A DNA stretch of 64,000 nucleotides from Streptomyces lydicus (lineage in GTDB: Bacteria; Actinomycetota; Actinomycetes; Streptomycetales; Streptomycetaceae), in the NCBI RefSeq assembly GCF_000717345.1, contig NZ_JNZA01000013.1, positions 139,013 through 203,012 on the forward strand, in the 5' to 3' direction. Under the pieces are notes generated by a model. It worked only from the letters and a program-made list of their open reading frames with translations, was not told the DNA's origin and did not search any database. Positions 9,489 to 19,728 of this stretch are shown here, in pieces; the first letter of the stretch is position 1; each line of letters starts with the position of its first letter. Position numbers and translations under genes: made by a program.

Positions 9489-10172
9489 ATGGCCTTGATC
9501 AACCCCAGCATCCTGTCCGCAGACTTCGCCCGGCTCGCCGAGGAGGCGAAGGCCGTCGAGGGCGCCGACTGGCTGCACGTCGACGTCATGGACAACCACT
9601 TCGTCCCGAACCTGACCCTCGGTGTGCCGGTCGTCGAGTCGCTGCGCAAGGCGACGGACACCCCGCTCGATCTGCATCTGATGATCGAGGACCCGGACCG
9701 CTGGGCGCCGCAGTACGTCGAGGCCGGGGCCGGGTCGGTGACCTTCCACGTGGAGGCGGCCGGTGCGCCGGTGCGGCTGGCGCGGGAGATCCGGGCCCAG
9801 GGCGCGCGGGCGTCGATGGCGCTGAAGCCGGCCACGCCGATCGAGCCGTACGAGGACCTGCTGCCCGAGCTCGACATGCTGCTGATCATGACCGTGGAGC
9901 CGGGCTTCGGCGGGCAGTCGTTCCTGGACATCATGCTGCCGAAGATCCGCCGCACCCGTGAGCTGATCTCCAAGCACGGGCTGGAGCTGTGGCTCCAGGT
10001 GGACGGCGGGGTCTCCGCGGACACCATCGAGCGGTGCGCGGAGGCCGGTGCCGATGTGTTCGTGGCCGGCTCCGCGGTCTACGGCGCCGACGACCCGGCC
10101 AAGGCGGTGCGGGACCTGCGCGAGGCGGCCCGGGCCGCGACGGCGGCGGCGGGCTGGGGCTGCGCACACTGA
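9489..10172 (+). CDS. rpe: Ribulose-phosphate 3-epimerase
   Basis: Interconverts ribulose 5-phosphate and xylulose 5-phosphate in the pentose phosphate pathway. The 227-residue TIM barrel shows the family motifs [13 protein letters not shown] at the N-terminus, [13 protein letters not shown] (residues about 29-41, with metal-binding His and Asp), [18 protein letters not shown] near 137-146 and VDGGV near 175. The start is ATG 9489, where conserved similarity begins; GGGGG precedes it. A CATACT hexamer ends 6 bp before the ATG, so a leaderless transcript is possible. The next gene is a SorC-type sugar-phosphate regulator. Confidence 0.97.
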   Translation: MALINPSILSADFARLAEEAKAVEGADWLHVDVMDNHFVPNLTLGVPVVESLRKATDTPLDLHLMIEDPDRWAPQYVEAGAGSVTFHVEAAGAPVRLAREIRAQGARASMALKPATPIEPYEDLLPELDMLLIMTVEPGFGGQSFLDIMLPKIRRTRELISKHGLELWLQVDGGVSADTIERCAEAGADVFVAGSAVYGADDPAKAVRDLREAARAATAAAGWGCAH

Positions 10173-10365
10173 CTTTCAGCAGACCGGGACGGGCGGCCCG
10201 GCCGGTTTCCGTCACGGCGTGCGTGCCGTGGCGCGACCGTGCCGCCAGTTGTCCGTGGCGCCACCGAGCGTTCACGGCCGTCGGGGCGCCGTTGGTCCCC
10301 GTTGGCCCGGGGTTTCTGAAAGGATGAGCAAAGACTCGATCAGATGCGCAAAAGGGGAGAATTTC

Positions 10366-11409
10366 GTGGTAGCCAGCCGCCCACAGTCCGGAATGGGCCC
10401 TGCCGAGCTGGTGCAGGCTGCGGCCATGGCCCGCCGTTTCTATCTTGAGGGCAAGTCGAAGATCCAGATCGCCGAGGAGTTCGGCGTCAGCCGGTTCAAG
10501 GTCGCGCGGGTGCTGGAGACGGCACTGGAGCGCGATCTTGTACGGATCGAGATCCGGGTGCCCTCCGAGCTCGACGCCGAACGCTCCGACGCCCTGCGGG
10601 CCCGCTACGGCCTGCGGCACGCCGTCGTCGTCGAGTCGCCCGCGGACGCTCCCCCCGCCTTCGGCGCGCAGAACCCGCCCGATGACGCCGCCGACCCGGA
10701 GAACCTCGGTGAGGTGGCCGCCGACCTGCTCGGCGAGCTGGTCAACGAGGGCGATGTGCTCGGGCTCGCCTGGGGCCGTTCGACCATCCACATGGCGGCC
10801 GCGCTCCACCGGCTGCCGCCGTGCACCGTCGTGCAGCTGACCGGTGTCTACGACGCCGGCACCGCCGACCGCGGCTCGGTCGAGGCGGTGCGCCGCGCGG
10901 CCGACGTCGCCGGCGGCGAGGCGCACCCGATCTACGCGCCGATGCTGCTGCCGGACTCGGCCACCGCCGAGGCGCTGCGCCGGCAGACCGGCATCGCCCG
11001 CGCCTTCGAGTACTTCGACAAGGTCACCGTCGCCTGCGTCTCCATCGGCTCCTGGGAGCCGGGCGTCTCGACCGTCTACGACATGCTCTCGGAAGAGGAG
11101 CGGGAGCACTACGCCTCGCTGGGCGCGGCCGCCGAGATGTCCGCGCACCTCTTCGACGCGGAGGGCCGGCGGATCGGCCGCGACCTGGGCGAGCGGTGCA
11201 TCACGGTCGAGGCCGACCGGCTGCGGCGCATCCCGGAGGTCGTCGCCATCGCGGGCGGCCGGCGCAAGGCCGCGGCGATCGGTGCGGTGCTGCGCTCGGG
11301 TCTCGTGACGAGCCTGGTCACGGACACCGCGGCCGCCGACCACCTGCTGCTGGAGACCGGCCCCGGGCCGCGTCCTGCCCTGGACCGCGCGGACCCTGAC
11401 GGGTCGTGA
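10366..11409 (+). CDS. SorC/DeoR-like sugar-binding transcriptional regulator
   Basis: Cytosolic transcription factor, 347 residues. An N-terminal sigma70-region-4-like HTH (about 18-50) contains MARRFYLEGKSKIQIAEEFG and VSRFKVARVLETA. The C-terminal sugar-binding domain (about 70-330) has LGLAWGRSTIHMAAAL and ends in VVAIAGGRRKAAAIGAVLRSGLV, the phosphosugar-binding signature of the SorC family. The start is GTG 10366, with AAGGGGAG six bases upstream; the in-frame ATG 10324 has no proper ribosome site. It lies 193 bp after rpe on the same strand, so a pentose-phosphate or related ligand is plausible but not shown. Family call firm, target unknown. Confidence 0.9.
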   Translation: MVASRPQSGMGPAELVQAAAMARRFYLEGKSKIQIAEEFGVSRFKVARVLETALERDLVRIEIRVPSELDAERSDALRARYGLRHAVVVESPADAPPAFGAQNPPDDAADPENLGEVAADLLGELVNEGDVLGLAWGRSTIHMAAALHRLPPCTVVQLTGVYDAGTADRGSVEAVRRAADVAGGEAHPIYAPMLLPDSATAEALRRQTGIARAFEYFDKVTVACVSIGSWEPGVSTVYDMLSEEEREHYASLGAAAEMSAHLFDAEGRRIGRDLGERCITVEADRLRRIPEVVAIAGGRRKAAAIGAVLRSGLVTSLVTDTAAADHLLLETGPGPRPALDRADPDGS

Positions 11410-11493
11410 CGCCCGCCCGGGCGGCCGGCCGCCGGCCACCCCTGGGCGCTCACCGGCGGGCAGGCCGCGCGGGCCTGTGACAGCATCGGCGCC

Positions 11494-11961
11494 ATGGTGA
11501 TCCGCTCCGCCCCGCGCCGTGCCGCCGCCGCTCTCGGCGCGCTGCTCGCCGGGCTGCTGCTCGTCGTCACGGGGTGCGCCACCGGCGGTGGCGACAGCGG
11601 GAGTTCACCCGGTTCGCCGCGGGCCACCGCCACCGGCGTGGTGACCGCGCCCCGCCCCTCCGGCACACCGGGCCGGCCCCGGGGCATGCCGGTCGTCGAG
11701 GTCGGCGAGCTGCCCGTCCAGGCGCGCGACACGCTCCGGCTCATCGACGCCGGCGGGCCCTTCCCGTACGCGCAGGCCGGCACGGTCTTCGGCAATCGCG
11801 AGGGTCTGCTGCCCCGTCATCCGCGCGGCTACTACCACGAGTACACGGTCCCCACCCCCGGCGCACCGGACCGCGGCGCCCGCCGCCTGGTCACCGGCGA
11901 GGGCCATGAGACGTACTACACCCAGGACCACTACCGATCGTTCAGGGCGGTGTTGCGATGA
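11494..11961 (+). CDS. Exported guanyl-specific ribonuclease (RNase Sa/barnase family)
   Basis: A 155-residue precursor. The N-terminus is basic then hydrophobic and ends in a lipobox-like VTGC, so a lipoprotein or exported form is predicted. After a Pro/Thr/Gly linker the catalytic domain (about 65-155) follows RNase Sa closely: DTLRLIDAGGPFPYAQAGTV, FGNREGLLP, the catalytic Glu in GYYHEYTV, the Arg pair in RGARRLVTGE and the catalytic His in QDHYRSF. The two cysteines forming the RNase Sa disulfide are absent. Its stop overlaps the start of the barstar-like gene by 4 bp (ATGA), which is strong evidence of an RNase-inhibitor pair. Confidence 0.92.
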   Translation: MVIRSAPRRAAAALGALLAGLLLVVTGCATGGGDSGSSPGSPRATATGVVTAPRPSGTPGRPRGMPVVEVGELPVQARDTLRLIDAGGPFPYAQAGTVFGNREGLLPRHPRGYYHEYTVPTPGAPDRGARRLVTGEGHETYYTQDHYRSFRAVLR

Positions 11962-12434
11962 CGGAGCCGGTACCCCGCCCGCTGGTGGCGGTGCTCGACG
12001 GCAGTACGCCGCCGGGGGTGCTGACCTGGCCCGCCAACCGGCCGGTGGCGGACGCGCTGGCGGCCGCCCGGGACGCCGGATGGACCGGTGCGGTCCTGGA
12101 GCTGGCGGACGTGGCGGACAAGGCGGCCTTCATGGAGCGGTGCGCCCGCGCGCTGCGGCTGCCGGAGTGGTTCGGCCGCAACTGGGACGCCCTCGCCGAC
12201 TGCCTGACCGATCTGTCCTGGTGCCCGGCCGACCGGGGGCGGCTGCTGGTCGTCACGGGCTGGCAGGGCTACGCGGCGGCCGCGCCGGACGAGTGGAGCG
12301 TGGTGGAGTCGGTCCTCGCGGACGCGGTCGGCCACTGGCGCGACACGGACACCGGACTCGCCGTGATCATGGCCAGGGGACGGCCCCGGAAGGGGGAGCA
12401 GCGGCCCGACCAGGGACGCTGTCCCGCGACCTGA
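11958..12434 (+). CDS. Barstar-family ribonuclease inhibitor
   Basis: A 158-residue cytosolic protein expected to bind and block the RNase encoded just upstream, protecting the producing cell before export. The barstar core is clear: DKAAFMERCARALRLPEWFG followed by RNWDALADCLTDLSW, the highly conserved FGRNWDAL segment of the inhibitor. The C-terminus adds about 20 basic residues (GRPRKGEQR...) absent from classical barstar. Translation is coupled to the RNase through the ATGA overlap at 11958-11961. Family call firm; specificity for this RNase is inferred from linkage. Confidence 0.9.
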   Translation: MTEPVPRPLVAVLDGSTPPGVLTWPANRPVADALAAARDAGWTGAVLELADVADKAAFMERCARALRLPEWFGRNWDALADCLTDLSWCPADRGRLLVVTGWQGYAAAAPDEWSVVESVLADAVGHWRDTDTGLAVIMARGRPRKGEQRPDQGRCPAT

Positions 12435-13982
<1,548 letters not shown>

Positions 13983-13985
<3 letters not shown>

Positions 13986-14146
13986 GGCGTGTCTTTCGGG
14001 TCATGCCGGGCCCGCGACGCCCGGCACCGCGCCTCGCGGCGTTCTCGTCGGTCGCCGACGCTCCGCGTCGACTCCCTCCTCGGCCTTGCGATGCACGGCA
14101 CCGGACGCCGCGGGCTGATCCGACCTGATCCGAAAGACACGCCCTA
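13983..14146. mobile_element. MITE (about 160 bp) inserted at the guaB1 stop codon
   Basis: Terminal inverted repeats GGGCGTGTCTTTCGG (13985-13999) and CCGAAAGACACGCCC (14130-14144) match perfectly over 15 bp and continue to 17 of 18. The element is flanked by TA on both sides (13983-13984 and 14145-14146), a TA target duplication. It holds no gene, and its interior is itself GC-rich and partly self-complementary. TIRs of this form resemble those of Streptomyces IS5-like elements, which could mobilise it in trans; that assignment is from memory. Confidence 0.88.
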
Positions 14147-14163
14147 GCCCCGCACGCCGCGCC

Positions 14164-14194
14164 ACGGCCCCGCACCGATCCGGTGCGGGGCCGT
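14164..14194 (+). terminator. guaB1 terminator, displaced by the MITE
   Basis: ACGGCCCCGCACCG (14164-14177) and CGGTGCGGGGCCGT (14181-14194) are perfect 14-bp arms around ATC. It would have stood about 19 bp after the guaB1 stop before the MITE separated the two. Confidence 0.85.
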
Positions 14195-14268
14195 TCGCGT
14201 GGGCGGGCGCGGGCGGCGCGTCCACCCTGTGGACACCGCGCGGGGAGCGGTTGCGTCCGGCGCCCGAA

Positions 14269-14365
14269 ACGCAACGAACCTCCGGCCGTCGCACCCGTGC
14301 GCAACGATCTGTCGCGGTTGCGCAAGGAACCTGCATTACGGCAGCTCAGCGGCGCCCCGTACAGT
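14269..14365 (+). promoter_or_regulatory. Promoter and three-site operator of the amino-acid permease operon
   Basis: Three direct-repeat sites, ACGCAACGAACC (14269), GCGCAACGATCT (14299) and GCGCAAGGAACC (14320), are spaced 30 and 21 bp. They are followed by -35 TTACGG (14336-14341) and -10 TACAGT (14360-14365) with an 18-bp spacer. The same architecture occurs upstream of davA, so both are probably bound by one regulator; the Lrp/AsnC protein encoded in this operon is the first candidate. Confidence 0.65.
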
Positions 14366-14496
14366 CATGCGCTAGTACGTGGAGTGGCGGGGACCGTCAG
14401 CTCAGCGGTCTCCTGCAGCGGTGGCTTTCGCCTGCCCGCGCACAGATCGCTGTTGGTCGCCGCCATCTGACCGGCAGCGATTAAGGAGCCACCCGA

Positions 14497-15969
14497 GTGT
14501 TGGAGCACGGCGCAGCCCCACCCGCAGGGGACCGTGACACCAGGCAACCCGCCCCCGGAGGTCTCGGCACCCGGCTGATGCGGCGCAAGCCGGTCGAGCG
14601 GCTGGTGTCCGAGGGCGGCAAGGGCGAGGGGGGCGAACTCCGCCGCTCGATGGGTATGTGGCAGCTGACCATGATCAGCATCGGTGCCACCCTGGGCACC
14701 GGCATCTTCGTGGTCCTCGGCGAGGCCGTCCCGGACGCCGGGCCCGCGGTCATCATCTCCTTCGTCATCGCCGGTATCACCGCGCTGTTCTCGGCGCTGT
14801 CGTACGCGGAGCTGGCCGGCACCATGCCGGTCTCCGGTTCCTCGTACTCCTACGCCTACGCCACCCTCGGCGAGCTGGTCGCCTGGGTCTGCGGCTGGTG
14901 CCTGATCCTGGAGTACGGCGTCTCGGTCGCGGCCGTCGCGGTGGGCTGGGGCCAGTACCTCAACGAGCTGCTCGACGGCGTCTTCGGCTTCACCATCCCG
15001 GACGCGCTGTCCGCGCCGCCCGGTGACGGCGGCTACTTCAACCTGCCGGCGCTGCTCGTGGTGCTGCTCGCGATGGCGTTCCTGCTGGGCGGGGCCAAGG
15101 AGAGCGCCCGGGCCAACACCATCATGGTGATGGTCAAGATCGTTGCGCTGCTGCTGTTCTGCGGTGTCGCCTTCCAGGGCGTGAAGTCCGGCAACTACGC
15201 CAACTTCATGCCGATGGGCATGGCGGGCGTCAGCGCCGCGGGCGCGACCCTGTTCTTCTCGTACATCGGCTTCGACGCCGCCTCCACCGCCGGCGAGGAG
15301 GCCAAGAACCCGCAGCGCGACCTGCCGCGCGCGATCATGCTCTCGCTGGTGATCGTCACCGCCCTGTACTGCCTGGTCGCGGCGATCGCGGTGGGCGCGA
15401 TGCCGTGGCAGAAGTTCAAGGGCTCGGAGGCCGCGCTGGCCGGGATCATGAAGGCGGTCACCGGCCAGAGCTGGTGGGCCGTGCTGCTCGCCTTCGGCGC
15501 GGTCGTCGCGATCGCCAGCGTCGTGCTGACCGTGCTCTACGGCCAGACCCGCATCCTCTTCGCGATGTCCCGGGACGGCCTGGTGCCCAAGACGTTCTCC
15601 AAGGTGCACGCCAAGACCGGGGTGCCGCGGGTGAACACCGTGATCGTCTCGCTGTTCTGCGGTGTGCTCGCCGCCGCGGTGCCGCTGGGCGAGCTGGCCG
15701 ACGCCACCAGCATCGGCACGCTCTTCGCCTTCGCGCTGGTCAACGTCGCCGTGATCGTGCTGCGCCGCACCCGCCCGGAGATGAAGCGCACCTTCCGCAC
15801 GCCGCTCTCCCCGCTCTTCCCGGCGATCGGCTTCCTGCTGTGCCTCTACATGATGGGCAGCCTGGGCGCGGTCACCTGGGTGGTCTTCGGTGTCTGGATG
15901 GTCGTGGGCCTTGTGGTCTACTTCGGTTACGGCTTGCGCCGCTCCCGATTGGCCACGTCAGAGAAGTGA
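14497..15969 (+). CDS. APC-family amino-acid permease (cationic amino acid transporter type)
   Basis: Integral membrane amino-acid/proton transporter, 490 residues. After a hydrophilic N-terminus with RRKPVERLV, about 12 membrane segments follow, beginning near residue 55 with the APC motif IGATLGTGIFVVLGEA. FSYIGFDAASTAGEEAKNPQRDLPRAI near 250 is typical of the bacterial relatives of the CAT cationic amino-acid transporters, so lysine or arginine is a likely substrate. The start is GTG 14497, with AAGGAG 8 bp upstream. It is followed after 10 bp by an Lrp/AsnC gene. Its promoter shares spaced sites with the davAB promoter, which supports lysine uptake; this is an inference. Confidence 0.9.
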   Translation: MLEHGAAPPAGDRDTRQPAPGGLGTRLMRRKPVERLVSEGGKGEGGELRRSMGMWQLTMISIGATLGTGIFVVLGEAVPDAGPAVIISFVIAGITALFSALSYAELAGTMPVSGSSYSYAYATLGELVAWVCGWCLILEYGVSVAAVAVGWGQYLNELLDGVFGFTIPDALSAPPGDGGYFNLPALLVVLLAMAFLLGGAKESARANTIMVMVKIVALLLFCGVAFQGVKSGNYANFMPMGMAGVSAAGATLFFSYIGFDAASTAGEEAKNPQRDLPRAIMLSLVIVTALYCLVAAIAVGAMPWQKFKGSEAALAGIMKAVTGQSWWAVLLAFGAVVAIASVVLTVLYGQTRILFAMSRDGLVPKTFSKVHAKTGVPRVNTVIVSLFCGVLAAAVPLGELADATSIGTLFAFALVNVAVIVLRRTRPEMKRTFRTPLSPLFPAIGFLLCLYMMGSLGAVTWVVFGVWMVVGLVVYFGYGLRRSRLATSEK

Positions 15970-15979
15970 TCCACCCGCA

Positions 15980-16435
15980 GTGCGACTGAACGATCTCGAC
16001 GAACGCATCGTCCACGCCCTCGCCGAGGACGCCCGCCGCAGCTACGCCGACATCGGCCAGGAGGTCGGACTGTCCGCACCGGCCGTCAAGCGCCGGGTGG
16101 ACCGGCTGCGGGCCGACGGCGCGATCACCGGCTTCACCGTACGGGTGGACCCGGCCGCGCTGGGCTGGGAGACCGAGGGATTCATCGAGATCTACTGCCG
16201 CAGCAACACCTCGCCCGAGGCGATCCACCGCGGCCTGTCGCGCTACCCGGAAGTGGCGTCCGCCTCCACCGTCACCGGTGAGGCGGACGCCATCGTCCAG
16301 GTCTTCGCCTCCGACATGCGCCACTTCGAGCGCGTCCTGGAGCGCATCGCCGGCGAGCCGTTCGTCGAGCGCACCAAGTCGGTCCTGGTGCTCTCCCCGC
16401 TGCTGCGCCGCTTCAGCTCGGGCGCACCCGGCTGA
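15980..16435 (+). CDS. Lrp/AsnC-family transcriptional regulator
   Basis: A 151-residue regulator with an N-terminal HTH (LNDLDERIVHALAEDARRSY, then ADIGQEVGLSAPAVKRRVDRL) and a C-terminal RAM/AsnC ligand-binding domain from about residue 62. The domain has ITGFTVRVDPAALGW and VTGEADAIVQVFASDM. GTG 15980 is used, 10 bp after the permease stop, so translation is probably coupled and the two form an operon. Proteins of this family bind amino acids and often control catabolism or transport of their ligand. It is the best local candidate for binding the sites shared by the permease and davAB promoters. Confidence 0.9.
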   Translation: MRLNDLDERIVHALAEDARRSYADIGQEVGLSAPAVKRRVDRLRADGAITGFTVRVDPAALGWETEGFIEIYCRSNTSPEAIHRGLSRYPEVASASTVTGEADAIVQVFASDMRHFERVLERIAGEPFVERTKSVLVLSPLLRRFSSGAPG

Positions 16436-16491
16436 GCCGAGGGGCCCGGCCGGGCGCGGACCGGCCCGCCGCGTGCCGCGGCCCCGCACGG

Positions 16492-17931
16492 TCAGCCGCC
16501 GGTCGGTGCGGACCTCGCGCCGGTACGGAGACCGGCCACCACCGCGCCGCCCACCACCAGGACCGCCCCCGCGGCGATCCGGTAGCCCAGCGCCGTGGCG
16601 TCGGTGAACGCGGCCGCCGTCCCGGCGCCGTGACCGGTGCCGGCGGCGAACCGCACGGACAGGACCGTGCCGACGACGGCGATGCCCAGCGCCGCGCCCA
16701 GCTCCCGCGCCGCGCCCTGGAGGCCGGAGCCCATCCCCGAGCGACGGGCCGGCACGGACGCCACGATCGCGTGCGACAGCGTCGGCATCGCCAGCCCCGC
16801 GCCGACCGACATCACCAGCAGGAACGCCAGGTAGAGGGCGTAAGGGGTGCCCGCGTCGGCGGTGGACAGCAGCAGCAGTCCGGCCGCGATCAGCACCAGC
16901 CCGCCGCCGACCGCCCTGGCCTCGCCGGCCCGCTGCGCCCAGCGCATCCCGTACGTGGTGACCGCCATCATCCCGAGCGCCAGCGGCACGATCGCGCAGC
17001 CGGTCTGCAGCGGGGAGTAGCCCTTCACGTACTGGAGGAACTGTGCGTTGACGTAGAAGAGCGAGAACATTCCGAAGAACGTCAGGGCGATGCCGACGGC
17101 GCCGGCACGCAGCCGCGGTATCCGGAACAGCCGCGGGTCCAGCACCGGGTGCGCGGCCCGCAGCCCGTGCCGTACGAACACCGCGAACAGCACCACGGCC
17201 AGTGCGAAGGCGCCGGTCACCGCCGCGGAGGTCCAGCCCAGCCCGGGGCCCTCGATGATGCCGAAGAGCAGCGCCGTCGCGCCGAGGACCAGCAGTGCCG
17301 AGCCGGGCAGGTCGAGCACCGCGGTCTGCCGGGGGACCCGGGGCGCCACCGCGGCGACCCAGGCCAGCAGGGCCAGGCCGAGCGGTACGTAGGCGCCGAA
17401 CAGCGCCTGCCAGGGCAGGTACTGGAGGATCAGCGCGCCGCCGGCGTTGCCCGCCATGCCGCCGAGGCCGGCCGCCGTGCTCCAGGCGGCGACGGCCCCG
17501 GCCGTACGGCCCGGCGGCGCGGCGTGCAGCAGGACGGACATGGTCGCCGGGACCAGCAGCGCCGCGCCCGCCCCCGAGACGGCGCGGCCGGCCAGCAGGA
17601 CCGGAAGACCGTTCGCCAGCGCGCTGAGCAGGGTGCCCGCCGCGAACACGCCGAGCCCGGTCAGCAGGACGCCCTTGCGGCCGAACCGGTCGCCGAGCGC
17701 GCCGGCCGGGATCAGCAGCCCGGCGAAGACCAGCACGTAGGTGTCGACGATCCACAGCAACTGGGCGGGCGACGGGTGCAGCCCGCTCGCCGCGATCTTG
17801 GGTATCGCCAGGTTCATCGCAGCCACCAGCGACTGCGCGACCAGCACACAGGCGCACATCGCGACCGTCACCGAGCGCCGGCGTCCCGAAGCGGCGCGGA
17901 CCGGCGGGGGAGAAGTCATCGTCAAGGTCAT
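16492..17931 (-). CDS. MFS multidrug-type efflux transporter (DHA2, 14 TM)
   Basis: Proton-driven exporter of the major facilitator superfamily, 479 residues, with about 14 hydrophobic segments as in the EmrB/QacA group. Motif A is visible as GALGDRFGRKGVLLTGLG near 78-95, and the motif C-like glycine-rich GRAVSGAGAALLVPA lies near 115. It starts at ATG 17931 (a second ATG at 17919 is possible) and diverges from a LysR gene across only 36 bp, so the two promoters overlap and LysR probably controls it. Substrate unknown. Confidence 0.9.
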   Translation of the reverse strand: MTLTMTSPPPVRAASGRRRSVTVAMCACVLVAQSLVAAMNLAIPKIAASGLHPSPAQLLWIVDTYVLVFAGLLIPAGALGDRFGRKGVLLTGLGVFAAGTLLSALANGLPVLLAGRAVSGAGAALLVPATMSVLLHAAPPGRTAGAVAAWSTAAGLGGMAGNAGGALILQYLPWQALFGAYVPLGLALLAWVAAVAPRVPRQTAVLDLPGSALLVLGATALLFGIIEGPGLGWTSAAVTGAFALAVVLFAVFVRHGLRAAHPVLDPRLFRIPRLRAGAVGIALTFFGMFSLFYVNAQFLQYVKGYSPLQTGCAIVPLALGMMAVTTYGMRWAQRAGEARAVGGGLVLIAAGLLLLSTADAGTPYALYLAFLLVMSVGAGLAMPTLSHAIVASVPARRSGMGSGLQGAARELGAALGIAVVGTVLSVRFAAGTGHGAGTAAAFTDATALGYRIAAGAVLVVGGAVVAGLRTGARSAPTGG

Positions 17932-17967
17932 GGCCGGGACGTTAGAGTCGCCGTGGATTAACCTCAA

Positions 17968-18924
17968 ATGCAAGGTATGCACTCCATGATTGCGCGAAAC
18001 GCAAACATCGACCTCAACCTGCTGACGGCGCTGGACGCCCTGCTGGAAGAGGAGAGCGTGACCGCGGCCGCCGACCGCCTCGGGCTCTCCGGACCGGCCA
18101 TGAGCCGCGCCCTCGGGCGGATCCGCCGCACCATCGGCGACCCGGTGCTCGTCCGCGCGGGCCGCCGCATGGTGCCCACCCCGCGCGCCCTGGAGATCAG
18201 GGCCGAGGTACGCGGCCTGGTGGAGGCGGCGCACCGGCTGCTGGCCCCCTCCGCGCCCGCCGACCCGGCCCAGCTGGCCCGGGTCTTCACCCTCAGCGCA
18301 CACGACCTCTTCGTCAGCGCCGTCGGCCCGCGGCTGGTCGCGCTCGCCGCCGAGGAGGCGCCGCAGGTCGTGCTGCGCTTCCTCGGCGAGAGCCACGTGG
18401 ACGTGCCGGTGCTGCGGGACGGGGCGGCGGACCTGGAGCTCGGCATCATCGGCCCCCGCGAGCCGGAGATCCGTACGGAGCACCTGTTCAACGACCGCGG
18501 GGTCGCGGTGGTGCGCGCCGGCCATCCGCTCACCACCGCGCGGCTGACGGCGCGGCGCTACGCCGACGCCCCACACATCAACTTCACCCGCCGCGGCCGG
18601 CTGACCGGCCCCATCGACGCCGCGCTCGCCGAACTCGGCCTGCGCCGCAGGGTGATCGCCACCGTCCCCACCTTCGCCGCGTCGCTGCTGATGGTCCGCG
18701 ACAGCGACGCGGTCGGCCTGGCCAACGAGGTGACCGCGGCGTCGACGGTCCGCGGGCTGGGGCTGTGCACCCTGCCCATCCCGTTCGACCTGCCGCCGAT
18801 GGAGGTGGCGATGGCCTGGCACCCGCGTCAGGACGCCGATCCGGGCCACCGCTGGCTGCGCGGGCTCGTACGGCGGGTCGTCATGGCGGCGGTCAGTGCC
18901 GAATCCGCCAGGGAACAACCGTGA
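17968..18924 (+). CDS. LysR-family transcriptional regulator
   Basis: LysR-type regulator, about 318 residues. The N-terminal winged HTH is clear: LNLLTALDALLEEESVTAAA, then DRLGLSGPAMSRALGRIRRT and the wing LVRAGRRMVPTPRA. The effector domain (about 95-300) resembles the NodD/PA0218-like group. ATGs at 17968, 17977 and 17986 are all possible starts; the last would leave a longer operator region. It diverges from the MFS exporter with a 36-bp gap. The last 32 bp overlap the 3' end of the convergent secreted-protein gene. Confidence 0.9.
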   Translation: MQGMHSMIARNANIDLNLLTALDALLEEESVTAAADRLGLSGPAMSRALGRIRRTIGDPVLVRAGRRMVPTPRALEIRAEVRGLVEAAHRLLAPSAPADPAQLARVFTLSAHDLFVSAVGPRLVALAAEEAPQVVLRFLGESHVDVPVLRDGAADLELGIIGPREPEIRTEHLFNDRGVAVVRAGHPLTTARLTARRYADAPHINFTRRGRLTGPIDAALAELGLRRRVIATVPTFAASLLMVRDSDAVGLANEVTAASTVRGLGLCTLPIPFDLPPMEVAMAWHPRQDADPGHRWLRGLVRRVVMAAVSAESAREQP

Positions 18925-19492
18925 AATCGCCGCTTTCGAGGGTCTCGAAGGGCGCCGACGCCACACACGGCGGCAGGTCCTTCGTCGCCCACGGGCCGTC
19001 GGTGCCGACCCAGCTGTAGCCGAGCCGGTCGTGCCGGCCGTCGTCGCGGACGCTGAAGCCGACCCGCTTGCCCTTCAGGCCGGGCCGGTCGGTCCGGGTG
19101 ACGATGCCGGAGGCGGTGGCGATCTTCCCGCCGGTCATCAGGCAGTCGATCCGGCCCTCGGCGAAACCGCTGTTCCCGTTGGGGAAGACATGGCTGAAGC
19201 GGAAGGTGCCCCTGGCGTCCAGCGGGCCCTGGTCCTTGCGGAAGTGCGCGTCGAACGCGAAGTGGATGTTGTCGCCGGCCGAGCGGTAGAGCTTGGCGGC
19301 ACCGGTCAGCCGCGGGTCCTTGGCGGAGACGGCGGCGGTGGGGCGTCCGGACCGCGCGCCGGGCGCGCCGTCGGAGGCGGCCGCGGAGCCGGCGGTCGCG
19401 GCGGCGGCCAGCGCCACCGCGCCGGCCGTGGCGAGCGCCACCCGGGTGCGGGTACCGCGGCGTCGGGCGGAAAGAGCGGAAAGAGGGGGCAT
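18893..19492 (-). CDS. Secreted protein of unknown function
   Basis: A 199-residue precursor with a classical Sec signal: Arg-rich start, hydrophobic VALATAGAVALAAAATAGSA and probable cleavage after AAA near residue 38. The mature part contains IHFAFDAHFRKDQGPLDARG, then RFSHVFPNGNSGFAEGRIDCLMTGG and GVVTRTD-like strands, suggesting a small beta-rich fold; the two cysteines (in IDCLM and PPCVAS) could form a disulfide. I do not recognise the family. The start is ATG 19492, with AAAGGG 5 bp upstream. It is convergent with, and overlaps, the LysR gene, and diverges from davA. Confidence 0.8.
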   Translation of the reverse strand: MPPLSALSARRRGTRTRVALATAGAVALAAAATAGSAAASDGAPGARSGRPTAAVSAKDPRLTGAAKLYRSAGDNIHFAFDAHFRKDQGPLDARGTFRFSHVFPNGNSGFAEGRIDCLMTGGKIATASGIVTRTDRPGLKGKRVGFSVRDDGRHDRLGYSWVGTDGPWATKDLPPCVASAPFETLESGDFTVVPWRIRH

Positions 19493-19728
19493 GACGGCCC
19501 TTTCGTCGAGCGTGCTGAAGGAGGTGCGACCGGCCTTTTCCGGACGGCTCCCACGCTCCCGCCGGCCCCCGGCGCGGACGTCGCGCCACGGGACGAAACG
19601 GCTCCGCCGTACGGCGGAGGGACGACCCCCGGGCCGTACGACCCCGGCCGCACAGGCCGTGCGACCAGGGGCCCGCGACGCCTCGGTGCGGCCCCCGGCA
19701 CCCCCGCGCCCACCTGCGCCGACAGGGG

